Of a stretch of 64,000 nucleotides of DNA, positions 26,891 through 36,122 are shown piece by piece. A program made the translations under genes and the position numbers. The stretch comes from Bacteroidales bacterium (GTDB lineage: Bacteria > Bacteroidota > Bacteroidia > Bacteroidales > WCHB1-69): contig JAKSMI010000001.1 of NCBI GenBank assembly GCA_024400635.1, positions 443,534 to 507,533 of the forward strand, read 5' to 3'. The notes under the pieces were generated by a model. The model did no database searches. It was given only the letters and a program-made list of their open reading frames with translations, and was not told the DNA's origin. How positions within the stretch are numbered: the first letter of the stretch is position 1; every line of letters begins with the position of its first letter.

Positions 26891-27724
26891 ATGAAATGCA
26901 ACTACCACACACACTGCAATTACTGTGACGGGAAAGAACCCATAGAAAATTTTGTAAGGAGAGCCAATGAAATAGGATTTGACCATCTCGGGTTTTCGTC
27001 ACACGCTCCGGTCCCTAACGAAAACGACTTTGCCATTGAAGAGCAACGTATTCCGGAATATGTCGCTGAAATAAAATCATTTCAAAAACAAAGCAAGGCC
27101 AAATTGTTTGTCGGATTGGAATGTGATTTCATTCCTCAAATGACCCAGGCCTTTGATCACTATCGCAATGATTACCAATTGGACTACATCATCGGTGGTG
27201 TTCATTTGGTACGTCCCGACAACAGTGACGAAGTCTGGTTTATCGACGGCTCGAAACGCGAAATCTATGATAACGGACTGGCTCAATTGTTTAATAATGA
27301 TATTCGCAAAGCGGTAACCACGTTTTGGGAACAAACCTTTCAAATGCTGGAAGAGGAGCATTTTGACATCATCGCCCATTTCGACAAGATAAAGATGCAT
27401 AATCAAAACCGCTTCTTCACCGAAGATGAAAAATGGTACATGGAATTGGTAGACCATGCCATTGAACTCATTAGGAAACAAAATATCATTATTGAAATCA
27501 ACACCCGAGGGTTGTATAAGAAACGTTGTGAGCACTTCTACCCTTCTGATTACATTTTACAGAAGGCCGGCAAGTTACACCTTCCCTTCATCATCAGCAC
27601 TGATGCACATAAATCAGAAGAATTAGATTTATTTTACAATGAAGCGGCAGCCCATTTGAAGAGTTTTGGCATTGATCAGCTGGTCCATTTTGAGAATAAT
27701 CATTGGAAAGAATACAATATTTAA
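26891..27724 (+). CDS. PHP-family histidinol-phosphatase-like phosphoesterase
   Basis: 277 aa, cytoplasmic. PHP metal-binding motifs: NYHTHCNYCDGKEP at the N-terminus, FSSHAPVP, GLECDFIP, IIGGVHLV, DIIAHFDKIK, and STDAHKSEEL near the C-terminus. The length and motifs fit HisJ/HisK-type histidinol phosphatase, which makes histidinol from histidinol phosphate; no other histidine gene is nearby, so another phosphoester substrate is possible. The stop is immediately followed by the TatD start (one base between), indicating a translationally coupled pair of metallohydrolases. Confidence 0.85.
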   Translation: MKCNYHTHCNYCDGKEPIENFVRRANEIGFDHLGFSSHAPVPNENDFAIEEQRIPEYVAEIKSFQKQSKAKLFVGLECDFIPQMTQAFDHYRNDYQLDYIIGGVHLVRPDNSDEVWFIDGSKREIYDNGLAQLFNNDIRKAVTTFWEQTFQMLEEEHFDIIAHFDKIKMHNQNRFFTEDEKWYMELVDHAIELIRKQNIIIEINTRGLYKKRCEHFYPSDYILQKAGKLHLPFIISTDAHKSEELDLFYNEAAAHLKSFGIDQLVHFENNHWKEYNI

Positions 27725-27725
27725 C

Positions 27726-28505
27726 ATGAACTTCATAGACACACACGCACATTTGTGCACCGAATATTATCCTGAAGGGCTGGACGAAGTTGTGCAGAGG
27801 GCCATTGATGCCAAAGTCGATCCCGTGATTCTGCCTGGCGTAAATGCGGCTGGGCTGCCTGAGATTTTCGCATCCGTTGAGCGCTACAAAGGTCATATTT
27901 TCCCGCTCATTGGCCTCCATCCGGAAGATGCCAAAGAAGATTATCAAGAAGAATTGAAATCAATCTCATCCTATCTGGATGACCCGCGCATTATCGGCAT
28001 TGGAGAAATCGGGTTGGACTTTTTCTTCAGTCGCGAATTTGAACAGATTCAGTATGAGGTTTTTGAAACTCAACTGGGTTGGGCCCGCGACAGGAAATTG
28101 CCTTTATCCCTGCACATTCGCAATGCTTACGAAGAGGCACTTCCTCTACTGAAAAAATTTGACGGTTGTGGTTTGAAAGGGGTGTTGCACTGTTTTTCTG
28201 GCGGCATACAAGAAGCTCTTTGGGGAATTCGTTTTGGTTTCGTTTTGGGTGTTGGCGGCATTATCACTTTCAAGAATAACAAATTGCAAGATATTGTAAA
28301 AGAAGTTGGCATTCAGCATATTGTGTTAGAAACTGATGCTCCATTTCTGGCACCCACTCCACACCGAGGCACCACTAACGAAAGTTCATACATTCCTCTC
28401 ATTGCCCAAAAAGTGGCGGAAGTCACTGGCGAAAGCACTGAAAATGTAATGAAAGTAACTACTGAAAATGCATTACGCATCTTTGACAAAATCAAAATAC
28501 ATTAA
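27726..28505 (+). CDS. TatD-family metal-dependent DNase/hydrolase
   Basis: 259 aa from ATG 27726 (MNFIDTHAHLCTEYYPEG), chosen over an upstream in-frame codon at 27666 because the family always begins at the DTHAHL metal-binding motif. Further motifs are IGEIGLDFFF, LSLHIRNAYEEAL, VLHCFSGG and the metal ligand region LETDAPFLAPTPHRG. TatD proteins act as 3'-5' exonucleases or AP endonucleases in DNA repair and degradation. It forms a coupled pair with the PHP phosphatase before it. Confidence 0.92.
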   Translation: MNFIDTHAHLCTEYYPEGLDEVVQRAIDAKVDPVILPGVNAAGLPEIFASVERYKGHIFPLIGLHPEDAKEDYQEELKSISSYLDDPRIIGIGEIGLDFFFSREFEQIQYEVFETQLGWARDRKLPLSLHIRNAYEEALPLLKKFDGCGLKGVLHCFSGGIQEALWGIRFGFVLGVGGIITFKNNKLQDIVKEVGIQHIVLETDAPFLAPTPHRGTTNESSYIPLIAQKVAEVTGESTENVMKVTTENALRIFDKIKIH

Positions 28506-28553
28506 TAAAATTATTTATATCAGCATTTTACATCAAGAACAATATTCAAAAAA

Positions 28554-29054
28554 ATGAAAAAAAACATCTTTTTTCTGCTTTTATTATCCTTTGTTTTTAT
28601 TTCCTGCAATAAGGAAGTCAAAAAAATCACTGGCGACTACAGCTATAAACTATCTGGGAAAGTTGACTTCATTGATTCAGCAGGAAATACAGCATTCATT
28701 TTGGCCGAAAAACGAGGACAAATGAACATTCTTGAAAATAAGAAAGCGGGCAAAGGGGAAATCATTTTCACCTTCAATGAAATGACTGGCAGTGCTTATT
28801 CATGCAATGGACACGTGAATGGTGATTCCATTTTTATTGAGCCACACGAATACATCACACGTTTCAGCAGTGCTGACTCGACCTTGGATCTGATTCAATT
28901 GGGACGTGTTTTTTCCGTGCAAGCCGAAGGCAAAGGCATCATTAATAACAATATGATCATTATTAATGAAAAATGGACTGGGATACGTGAAGACGGAACT
29001 CAAACCACATTAAAAGCAGATAAAATTGTATTAATTGCTGAATCAAATGATTAA
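28554..29054 (+). CDS. Lipoprotein, unknown function
   Basis: 166 aa with a lipoprotein signal (MKKNIFFLLLLSFVFISCNK, lipobox Cys18). The mature part is a small, strand-rich domain (GDYSYKLSGKVDFIDSAGN, GEIIFTFNEMTGSAYSCNG) resembling META/lipocalin-like folds only in general shape. I do not recognise the family. It is 11 nt upstream of the RND adaptor gene and probably part of that operon, which suggests an envelope role. A 5-bp hairpin (28601-28616) has the lipobox Cys codon at its loop. Confidence 0.75.
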   Translation: MKKNIFFLLLLSFVFISCNKEVKKITGDYSYKLSGKVDFIDSAGNTAFILAEKRGQMNILENKKAGKGEIIFTFNEMTGSAYSCNGHVNGDSIFIEPHEYITRFSSADSTLDLIQLGRVFSVQAEGKGIINNNMIIINEKWTGIREDGTQTTLKADKIVLIAESND

Positions 29055-29065
29055 TAAATAATAAA

Positions 29066-30100
29066 ATGTCTAAAATGATAAAGCAAATCAATTTAGGATT
29101 TCAACTTTTTATCATCCTGATTGCCTTTTCCTCGTGCAAGCACGAGGAAAAGGCTGAAAAGTCGGCACCTATTCCTGTAAACATCATGACCATAGACACT
29201 GTGCGCAGCGGCATGGTTCGCACCTATGTTGGCGAATTGGAAGAAAGTCTGTCTTTGGCATTATCTTTCCCTACAGGTGGGAAAATTGAAAAAATCATGG
29301 TTCATGAAGGTGATTTTGTACAGTCGGGACAACTCATTGCCACCATCAACAAAAATAATGCCCAAAGTGCCTACAATTCAGCCAAGGCTCAACTTGAGCA
29401 AGCAGAAGACGCTTATCGTCGCTTAAAAATCGTTTACGAGCAAGGCAGTCTCGCGGAAGTGAAATGGGTGGAAATGCAGACCAATTTGGAGAAAGCCCGT
29501 TCGCTGGAACAAATAGCCAAAAAGCAACTGAATGACTGCGAGTTATATGCTCCATCCGCTGGTGTGATAGGCAAGTGCAATGCCAAAGCAGGAGTGTCAA
29601 TTCTTCCTGGTGAACCTGCTGTCACTTTGTTGGATGTCAATGAAATCAATGCTGTTTTTGCTGTTCCAGAGCGTGAAATATCGACCGTTCCCATCGGGCG
29701 CGAGACCGACATCCAAATCCCCGCACTCAACAATTTAATCATTCGTGGACGCATTACAGAAAAGAGCATTACCTCCAACCCTGTAGCACACAGTTACCAG
29801 GTGAAAATCGCTTTGCCCAACAAAGGAAGGAAACTACTGCCGGGGATGGTATGCAAAATCATATTATCACAATCAAACTCTGAGGGTTTTGTCATTCCCG
29901 CCAACTGCGTTCAAACCCGCCCTGAAGGGATGAGCGTCTGGATTATCAAAAACGGAAAACCGCAACGCTGCACCATCAACACAGCTGAATATGTAGCCAA
30001 TGGCGTTCTCGTCACCGAAGGTCTTCATCAAGATGACACTCTGATTGTCGGTGGACAACAAAAACTTTTTACTGGAGCAGAAATATCTATCAATCAATAA
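29066..30100 (+). CDS. RND efflux periplasmic adaptor (membrane fusion lipoprotein)
   Basis: 344 aa; links the inner-membrane RND pump to the outer-membrane channel in the periplasm. The signal ends in a lipobox (LIAFSSCKHEEK). Then come the first beta segment, a biotinyl-lipoyl-like half (GGKIEKIMVHEGDFVQSGQL), an alpha-helical hairpin (AKAQLEQAEDAYRRLKIVYE ... LEKARSLEQIAKKQLNDCEL), the second lipoyl half (LYAPSAGVIGKCNAKAGVSI) and beta-barrel/membrane-proximal domains. A perfect 32-nt palindrome (29123-29154) is centred on the lipobox Cys codon. First of three genes of a complete efflux set; the substrate is unknown. Confidence 0.92.
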   Translation: MSKMIKQINLGFQLFIILIAFSSCKHEEKAEKSAPIPVNIMTIDTVRSGMVRTYVGELEESLSLALSFPTGGKIEKIMVHEGDFVQSGQLIATINKNNAQSAYNSAKAQLEQAEDAYRRLKIVYEQGSLAEVKWVEMQTNLEKARSLEQIAKKQLNDCELYAPSAGVIGKCNAKAGVSILPGEPAVTLLDVNEINAVFAVPEREISTVPIGRETDIQIPALNNLIIRGRITEKSITSNPVAHSYQVKIALPNKGRKLLPGMVCKIILSQSNSEGFVIPANCVQTRPEGMSVWIIKNGKPQRCTINTAEYVANGVLVTEGLHQDDTLIVGGQQKLFTGAEISINQ

Positions 30101-30116
30101 TAAAAAAAACTAAATC

Positions 30117-33100
30117 GTGGCTATTAAATCCAATCATATCCAATCGGCAATGCGCTATCATAAAATTATTTTCATGATAGTGGCTTGCTTAGTGGTTTTA
30201 GGGTTTTACAGCATGACGAAAATGAACAAGGATGAATTTCCGCAGTTCACCATTCGTCAGGGTGTAGTAGCAGCAATATATCCAGGCGCATCAGCTCAGG
30301 AAGTGGAGGAACAAGTCACAAAGCCTTTGGAAGATTTCTTATTCACATACGAAGAAATTGACAAAGAAAAGACGCATTCCGTTTCGGAAAACGGCATCGT
30401 TTATATTTTCGCGGAGCTGAGAGTAACTGTCACTAATAAGGACGAAGTTTGGTCAAAAATCCGTCACGGACTATCGCTATTCAAAAAGACATCGCTACCG
30501 GCTGGTGTTTTGGAAATTGTCGTAGTGGATGATTTCGGCAATACCTCTTCAATGTTGCTGGCGGTGGAATCTTCCGAACGTACGCCCCGTGAACTTGAAT
30601 TCTATGCCGACCAAATCAATGAGCAACTGCGCACCATTCCATCTATGGGCAATCTCAAGATTTTAGGCCAGCAGAATGAAGAAATTGCAGTTTTAATTGA
30701 CCAAGAAAAATTGGCGGCATACGGTATCAGCCAGCGTTCGTTGCTAGTTGAATTGTCTACACAGGGGTTCCGTACCGTTGGCGGCACCATCGAAAATGAA
30801 GCTGGAGAAGCAATGATTCACCTATCCATTCCCTACCAATCGGAATATGAAATCGGGGAACAAATCATCTACGCTGATCCTTCTGGAAATGTCATCCGAC
30901 TCCGCGATATCGCCAAAATCGAGCGGCGCTATGCCAAACCCCAAAACTACGTCAAATACGATGATGATAAAGCGGTTATCATCTCAATGGAAATGTCACC
31001 TGGCAACAACATCGTCGCCTTCGGCCGCGAAGTTAATGAGCGCATTGAGCAAGTACGGAAAAATCTGCCGCCGGACGTTAACATCCATAAAATCACAAAT
31101 CAACCTGAAGTAGTCAACGACTCTGTTTTATCCTTCCTCCGCGACCTACTGATTTCGATTTTAGTCATTATTGTTGTCATGATGTTGCTGTTCCCGCTGC
31201 GCACGGCATTAGTGGCAAGCACAAGTGTACCCGTTTGTACTGCTATCACATTAGGATTTATGTATCTATTTGGCATAGAACTAAATACGGTAACTTTGGC
31301 TGCTCTTATCGTGGTTTTAGGCCTCATCGTTGATGACTCTGTAATCATCATTGACGGTTATGTCGATTCCATCAATGAGGGACATTCTCGATGGTATTCT
31401 GCGGTTACCAGCACTCGACAGCTTTTTGTGCCGATGTCTTTGGCTACCTTGGCTATTTCCGGTATGTTCTTCCCGATGACGAAAATCATCACCGGCCCCT
31501 TGGGAGAATTCGTCCAGTTGTTTCCATGGACCATCACTTTTGCATTGGTAGCTTCCATTTTTTATGCCGTTTGGGTGATTCCCTTCCTTTCGACACAATT
31601 CATCCACCGACGTTTGCCTGAACAGAAAATCGGCAAATTCGAACAGGCACAAAACTGGTTTTTCGATTTTTTGCAGAACACATACAACCGTATTCTTAAA
31701 CATTGTTTTCAACATCCACTACTGACCATTTTTGCCACTGTGTCAGCAGTTGGCATTGGCGTCATTCTATTTTTGAACCTCGACATCCAGATGTTACCCA
31801 AAGCTGACAGAAATTGCTTTGCCGTTGAAATCCATCTTGCAGAAGGAAGCACATTGCAGCAAACCACTGCTGTCGCTGACAGCTTAAGTGAGATTCTGCG
31901 TCAAGACGAACGTATAACCGGCGTAACCTCTTTCATCGGATGTTCGTCACCGCGTTTTCACGCCACATACGCACCACAAATGGCCAAGAAGAACTATGCT
32001 CAATTCATCGTCAACACCACCAGTGAAGACGACACACGGGCATTGCTCAAAGAATATGGTCCCCGCTACGAACACTATTTCCCCAATGCATACGCACGTT
32101 TCAAACAAATGGACTACCAAGCCGTTGGCAATCCCATCGAAATTCGGTTGTCGGGTGATAATTTAGATTCGCTGAAATTGGCTGCAGACTCACTTAAAGC
32201 ATTTTTAAGCACCATCAATGAGCTGACTTGGATTCACTCTGACCTAGACGAAACGAGCCAAAATCTGCGAGTCGTGCTAAACACGGACGAAGCTACTCGG
32301 CTCGGTGTAAGCCAAAGCATTCTGTCCATTTATCTTTCCTCGGTTTTGGGTGGGCAAGCACTGACCACCATTTGGGAAGGCGACTATAAAGTTCCTGTAA
32401 TGTTGTATTCAATGCAATCTGGAGAAAATATGTCCTATCAGGATTTGGAAGGATTAATGATTCCCACATCAATACCAGGAACATGGGTTCCCTTACGACA
32501 AGTGGCCACCGTCATACCTGAATGGCACGACGCCACCATCAACCGACGCAACAGCGTGCGTACCGTAACCATTGGTGCAGACATCAAATATGGATTCAGC
32601 GAACCACGTCTCACCAAACAAATCAAAAAATACGTCGATAACAACTTCAATCAATACAAACCTAAGAATGTCAAATTGGAATATGGCGGTCTTGATGGGG
32701 CCAATAACAGTGTAATTCCTGAGATTATTGGTGCAATTTTAGCAGCTTTACTTGTTTTGTTCGCATTCCTTCTCTATCATTTCCACCATATTAAATTGGT
32801 CATGCTGAATATGTCGGCTTCTGCCATTTGTATTTTTGGTGCCACCTTGGGACTGGCGATTTTCGGTTTGGACTTCAGCATTACAGCAGTGCTGGGTCTG
32901 GTAAGTCTTATCGGCATCATTGTCCGCAATGGTATCATCATGTTCGAATATGCGGAAATGTTGCGAACAGAGCATCACCTGAGTGCCCGCGAGGCTGGTT
33001 TTGAAGCAGGCAAGCGCCGTTTACGGCCCATCTTTCTTACTTCCGCTGCCGCTGCATTGGGCGTGGTTCCTATGATTATCGCCCACACCTCCTTGTGGAT

Positions 33101-33254
33101 GCCCATGGGCGTTGTCATCTGCTTCGGCACCATCTTCTCATTCCCCTTTGTCGTCACACTACTCCCTGTTTGCTATTGGCGACTCTTCGAACACAACGAC
33201 AAGAAAATCAATCTGGCTTTTGTCAAACACCTAAAACAACATATTATTAATTAA
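30117..33254 (+). CDS. RND efflux pump inner-membrane permease
   Basis: 1045 aa, proton-driven exporter of the AcrB/hydrophobe-amphiphile superfamily. It starts with GTG at 30117, 16 nt after the adaptor stop; no nearer ATG preserves the N-terminal segment SNHIQSAMRYHKIIFMIVAC. The layout is one N-terminal helix, a periplasmic porter/docking half, a helix block (LLISILVIIVVMMLLFPL ... LAALIVVLGLIVDDSVIIID, where paired Asp residues lie in the proton-relay helix), a second periplasmic half, and a last helix block (VLGLVSLIGIIVRNGIIMFE, ending RLRPIFLTSAAAALGVVPMI). Full length and uninterrupted. Operon with adaptor and TolC. Confidence 0.94.
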   Translation: MAIKSNHIQSAMRYHKIIFMIVACLVVLGFYSMTKMNKDEFPQFTIRQGVVAAIYPGASAQEVEEQVTKPLEDFLFTYEEIDKEKTHSVSENGIVYIFAELRVTVTNKDEVWSKIRHGLSLFKKTSLPAGVLEIVVVDDFGNTSSMLLAVESSERTPRELEFYADQINEQLRTIPSMGNLKILGQQNEEIAVLIDQEKLAAYGISQRSLLVELSTQGFRTVGGTIENEAGEAMIHLSIPYQSEYEIGEQIIYADPSGNVIRLRDIAKIERRYAKPQNYVKYDDDKAVIISMEMSPGNNIVAFGREVNERIEQVRKNLPPDVNIHKITNQPEVVNDSVLSFLRDLLISILVIIVVMMLLFPLRTALVASTSVPVCTAITLGFMYLFGIELNTVTLAALIVVLGLIVDDSVIIIDGYVDSINEGHSRWYSAVTSTRQLFVPMSLATLAISGMFFPMTKIITGPLGEFVQLFPWTITFALVASIFYAVWVIPFLSTQFIHRRLPEQKIGKFEQAQNWFFDFLQNTYNRILKHCFQHPLLTIFATVSAVGIGVILFLNLDIQMLPKADRNCFAVEIHLAEGSTLQQTTAVADSLSEILRQDERITGVTSFIGCSSPRFHATYAPQMAKKNYAQFIVNTTSEDDTRALLKEYGPRYEHYFPNAYARFKQMDYQAVGNPIEIRLSGDNLDSLKLAADSLKAFLSTINELTWIHSDLDETSQNLRVVLNTDEATRLGVSQSILSIYLSSVLGGQALTTIWEGDYKVPVMLYSMQSGENMSYQDLEGLMIPTSIPGTWVPLRQVATVIPEWHDATINRRNSVRTVTIGADIKYGFSEPRLTKQIKKYVDNNFNQYKPKNVKLEYGGLDGANNSVIPEIIGAILAALLVLFAFLLYHFHHIKLVMLNMSASAICIFGATLGLAIFGLDFSITAVLGLVSLIGIIVRNGIIMFEYAEMLRTEHHLSAREAGFEAGKRRLRPIFLTSAAAALGVVPMIIAHTSLWMPMGVVICFGTIFSFPFVVTLLPVCYWRLFEHNDKKINLAFVKHLKQHIIN

Positions 33255-33292
33255 TACTTCTAAAAAATAAGATTTCTTCTTTTTATTAAAAA

Positions 33293-34636
33293 ATGAAAAT
33301 AAAACATATACTTTGTGCATTTCTGATTTTCGGCTGCCTGCTACAGAATTTTGCCCAAACCTTGAGTTTGGACAGCTGTCAGCAATTGGTGTTGCAAAAT
33401 AATGCAATGATGAAAAATGCACAACTTGATGTGTTGGTGGCACAACAGGTGAAAAACCAAGTACTGACCAAATTCTTTCCCAACATCAGTGCTATGGCAG
33501 GCGGTTATCACGCTTTAAATCCTCTGATTGAATATGGCATCAAAGACGTAAACAATGCCGAAGCGCGACAAATGCTTTACAATGCCTACGCAGAATACGG
33601 TGCCGCCATAGGACTGCCTAACAGCATTTCGATGTGTGAAAACGGACTTGTCGTTGGTGCAACTGCCATTCAACCCGTATTTATGGGTGGACAAATTGTC
33701 AACGGCAACAGGCTTGCCAAAGTTGGAGTACAAGCTGCCGAATTGCAAAGCCAATTGACCCGAGAAGAATTGTTACAGCAAACCGAAGAATCCTACTGGC
33801 TTGTCGTTTCGCTTTATGAAAAGAAGAAAACATTGGAACAAGCATTGATTTTTTTAGATACCCTATATCGGGATGTCACCACAGCCCACAATGCAGGATT
33901 GGTAACACAAAACGAAGAATTAAAAGTTGTACTGAAACAAAATGAATTGAAGTCCAATCTTTTGCAAGTCAACAATGGGATTGTACTGTCAAGCATGGCA
34001 CTGTGTCAGATGGTTGGCATTGATTACGATGAGAACCTGCGACTGAGTGATACACTCAACGACAATATTATTAAAGACATCCAATCCTGTGATGCCGTTA
34101 CTGCAGTTTCCAACAGGAAAGAAGCACAACTGCTTGACATTCAAGTAAAAGCAGAAGAATTGAAAAAGAAAATGACCATTGGAGAAAGCCTTCCGCAAGT
34201 ATTGGTTGGGGTAGGTGCCAGCTACGGGAATCTTGTTTTCGACCGCTACAAATTCAACGGTATAGCCTTTGCCACACTCCAAATTCCGTTAACCAATTGG
34301 TGGGAATCATCTTATAAAATCAAACAGCAGAATCTGATGATACAAAAGGCTGAAAATCAAAAAAATGATTTGACACAAAAGATGATGCTCGAAACCCGTC
34401 AAGCGTGGAACAATGCTGTTGAAGCGGCTGAACAGATTCAACTAATGAGAAACACCGTCACCGATGCCAAAGTCAATTTAAATACTTCAACAGTAAACTA
34501 TAAGGCGGGGTTAACACCCATTTCGGACTTATTGGAGGCACAAACACTATACCGACAATCTCAAGATCAATATACTGATGCCTTGATTTCTTACAAATTG
34601 AAATTAGCTCATTATCATACGCTTACTGCTCAATAA
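33293..34636 (+). CDS. TolC-family outer-membrane efflux channel
   Basis: 447 aa with a signal peptide (MKIKHILCAFLIFGCLLQNFAQ). Two long heptad-rich halves form the alpha-helical tunnel of a TolC trimer (for example ELQSQLTREELLQQTEESYW, and the second half AGLTPISDLLEAQTLYRQSQ, which is typical of the family). It completes the adaptor-pump-channel set (29066-34636). The next gene, rdgB, is convergent with only 3 nt between the two stops, so readthrough or antisense transcription is possible. Confidence 0.93.
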   Translation: MKIKHILCAFLIFGCLLQNFAQTLSLDSCQQLVLQNNAMMKNAQLDVLVAQQVKNQVLTKFFPNISAMAGGYHALNPLIEYGIKDVNNAEARQMLYNAYAEYGAAIGLPNSISMCENGLVVGATAIQPVFMGGQIVNGNRLAKVGVQAAELQSQLTREELLQQTEESYWLVVSLYEKKKTLEQALIFLDTLYRDVTTAHNAGLVTQNEELKVVLKQNELKSNLLQVNNGIVLSSMALCQMVGIDYDENLRLSDTLNDNIIKDIQSCDAVTAVSNRKEAQLLDIQVKAEELKKKMTIGESLPQVLVGVGASYGNLVFDRYKFNGIAFATLQIPLTNWWESSYKIKQQNLMIQKAENQKNDLTQKMMLETRQAWNNAVEAAEQIQLMRNTVTDAKVNLNTSTVNYKAGLTPISDLLEAQTLYRQSQDQYTDALISYKLKLAHYHTLTAQ

Positions 34637-34639
34637 ATT

Positions 34640-35209
34640 TTATTTCAAAAAATCCAGCATTTTTCTCATTGAGCGTCCGCGATGACTGATAGAGTTTTTC
34701 ACATCTTCACCCAATTCTGCAAAAGTTGCATCGAAACCATCGGGTTGAAAAACGGGATCGTAGCCAAATCCAGCATTACCGCGCGCATTTTCGGTAATAA
34801 CGCCATCAACACGACCTTCAAACAAATATTCTTTCCCTTCGAGAATTAAAGCGACCACCGTCTTGAAGCAAGCCTTTCGATTGGTTTTGCCTTGCATTTC
34901 CCGTAGCAGTTTATCGACATTGTCCTGATAGCTGCAATGTTCTCCAGCAAAACGCGCCGAGTAAACACCTGGACGGCCATCGAGAGCATCCACTTCCAAA
35001 CCAGTATCATCGGCGAAGCAATTAACGTGATAGCGTTCATAAACGTAACGTGCTTTTTGCAAAGCATTGCCCGCCAAAGTGTCTGATGTTTCTGGGATTT
35101 CATCAAAACAACCTAAATCCTTTAAATTTTTAATTTGCAGATGAGCCCCTGCGATTTCTTGAACCTCAATGGTTTTATGAGGATTATGTGTTGCAAATAC
35201 AAGTTCCAT
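34640..35209 (-). CDS. rdgB: RdgB/HAM1 non-canonical purine NTP pyrophosphatase
   Basis: Hydrolyses ITP, dITP and XTP to monophosphates and keeps them out of DNA and RNA. The 189-aa chain has the N-terminal substrate motif FATHNPHKTIEVQEI, the metal-binding region NCFADDTGLEVDALDGRPGVYS with its conserved Asp pair, FGYDPVFQPDG and the C-terminal ISHRGRSMRKML. All family motifs are present and length is normal. Last gene of the DUF177-rpmF-rdgB minus-strand group, 73 nt after rpmF. Confidence 0.95.
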   Translation of the reverse strand: MELVFATHNPHKTIEVQEIAGAHLQIKNLKDLGCFDEIPETSDTLAGNALQKARYVYERYHVNCFADDTGLEVDALDGRPGVYSARFAGEHCSYQDNVDKLLREMQGKTNRKACFKTVVALILEGKEYLFEGRVDGVITENARGNAGFGYDPVFQPDGFDATFAELGEDVKNSISHRGRSMRKMLDFLK

Positions 35210-35282
35210 AATTTAAAACAATAAAAAGATGACATAAATACTTACATCATCTGATTATGAATAATAGGATGAAAATCATCTA

Positions 35283-35471
35283 CTATTGAGCTGCACCTTC
35301 GATTTCGATGGCTTGTTTCCCTCTGTAGTAACCACATTCAGGGCATACACGATGAGGAAGAACAGCTGCACCACAATGGCTGCAAGTGGTGAACTGAGGA
35401 GGTGTCATAAAATCATTAGCTCTTCTCTTGTCTCTTCTTGTCTGAGAGTGTCTTCTTTTCGGATTCGGCAT
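35283..35471 (-). CDS. rpmF: 50S ribosomal protein L32
   Basis: 62 aa. Begins MPNPKRRHSQTRRDKRRAND and carries a zinc-binding site of two CxxC pairs (CSHCGAAVLPHRVCPECG). The N-terminal basic part and zinc motif are diagnostic of bL32. It follows the DUF177 gene by 22 nt, the widespread conserved yceD-rpmF pair. Confidence 0.97.
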   Translation of the reverse strand: MPNPKRRHSQTRRDKRRANDFMTPPQFTTCSHCGAAVLPHRVCPECGYYRGKQAIEIEGAAQ

Positions 35472-35493
35472 AACTTTATTGTTTTTTAATATA

Positions 35494-36039
35494 TTAATCT
35501 AATTTCAAGTCTTTCAGCGCTGCCCAACGATCATCGACTTCATGCGTGCTTTCTCGATGCGACATCGCTTCCAACCTTTTCAAGACTTCAGGATTACAAG
35601 TTGAATTTCCGTTTTCATCGTTTGGATGGACAATGCGGTGCGGCAAAGCCAGACAGATACTTTCATATACAAAATGGAACAAATCCAATTCATAAATGTT
35701 TTCATCCACCATCCAAATATTGTCGTCATTTTCAAAATCGTCTTCCACCTCGGGAACCAAATTGACGACCAGATGTTCGGAAAAGTCCATTTCAAAGCGC
35801 ACAGGATCAAGACATCTATCGCACAACGCCTCAACTTCACCTTGGAAATGGAACTTCAAATCCAACATTTTTTCACTTTTATCCATTTCAACTCGCAAAT
35901 TCAAACAACCGTCCTGCAAGTCTGATAATTCGGATATTTCAAAGAACTCCTTATCGCAAGTCATTGAATACGAATATTTTCCAATCTCAACTCCCGCAAT
36001 TCTAATCTTAAATTCGTCTTTTTTCTCTTTCGTTTTCAC
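35494..36039 (-). CDS. DUF177 (YceD-family) protein
   Basis: About 181 aa from GTG at 36039 (VKTKEKKDEFKIRIAGVEIG). A longer frame begins with ATG at 36069, but that codon lies upstream of the predicted -7 box (36059-36066), so it is unlikely to be used. Features: cysteines in LCDRCLDPV as in the family, an acidic segment (EVEDDFENDDNIWMVDENIY), and the conserved DPRW-like end (DDRWAALKDLKLD). YceD-family proteins are genetically linked to L32 and 23S rRNA accumulation; the pair with rpmF is conserved here. Confidence 0.85.
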   Translation of the reverse strand: MKTKEKKDEFKIRIAGVEIGKYSYSMTCDKEFFEISELSDLQDGCLNLRVEMDKSEKMLDLKFHFQGEVEALCDRCLDPVRFEMDFSEHLVVNLVPEVEDDFENDDNIWMVDENIYELDLFHFVYESICLALPHRIVHPNDENGNSTCNPEVLKRLEAMSHRESTHEVDDRWAALKDLKLD

Positions 36040-36055
36040 CTCACGATTTTTTGGG

Positions 36056-36087
36056 TTGCAAATATACAAAAAAAAGTATTACTTTTG
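36056..36087. promoter_or_regulatory. Interlocked divergent promoters (DUF177-rpmF-rdgB versus DUF4837)
   Basis: Plus strand: TTG 36056-36058, 21 nt, TACTTTTG 36080-36087, driving the gene at 36123. Minus strand: -7 box TATATTTG at 36059-36066, driving DUF177. The minus -7 box directly abuts the plus -33 element, so the two polymerases should exclude each other. Confidence 0.6.
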
Positions 36088-36122
36088 CCATCAAAAGAAA
36101 GAGAAATAAAAAAAATATCATT

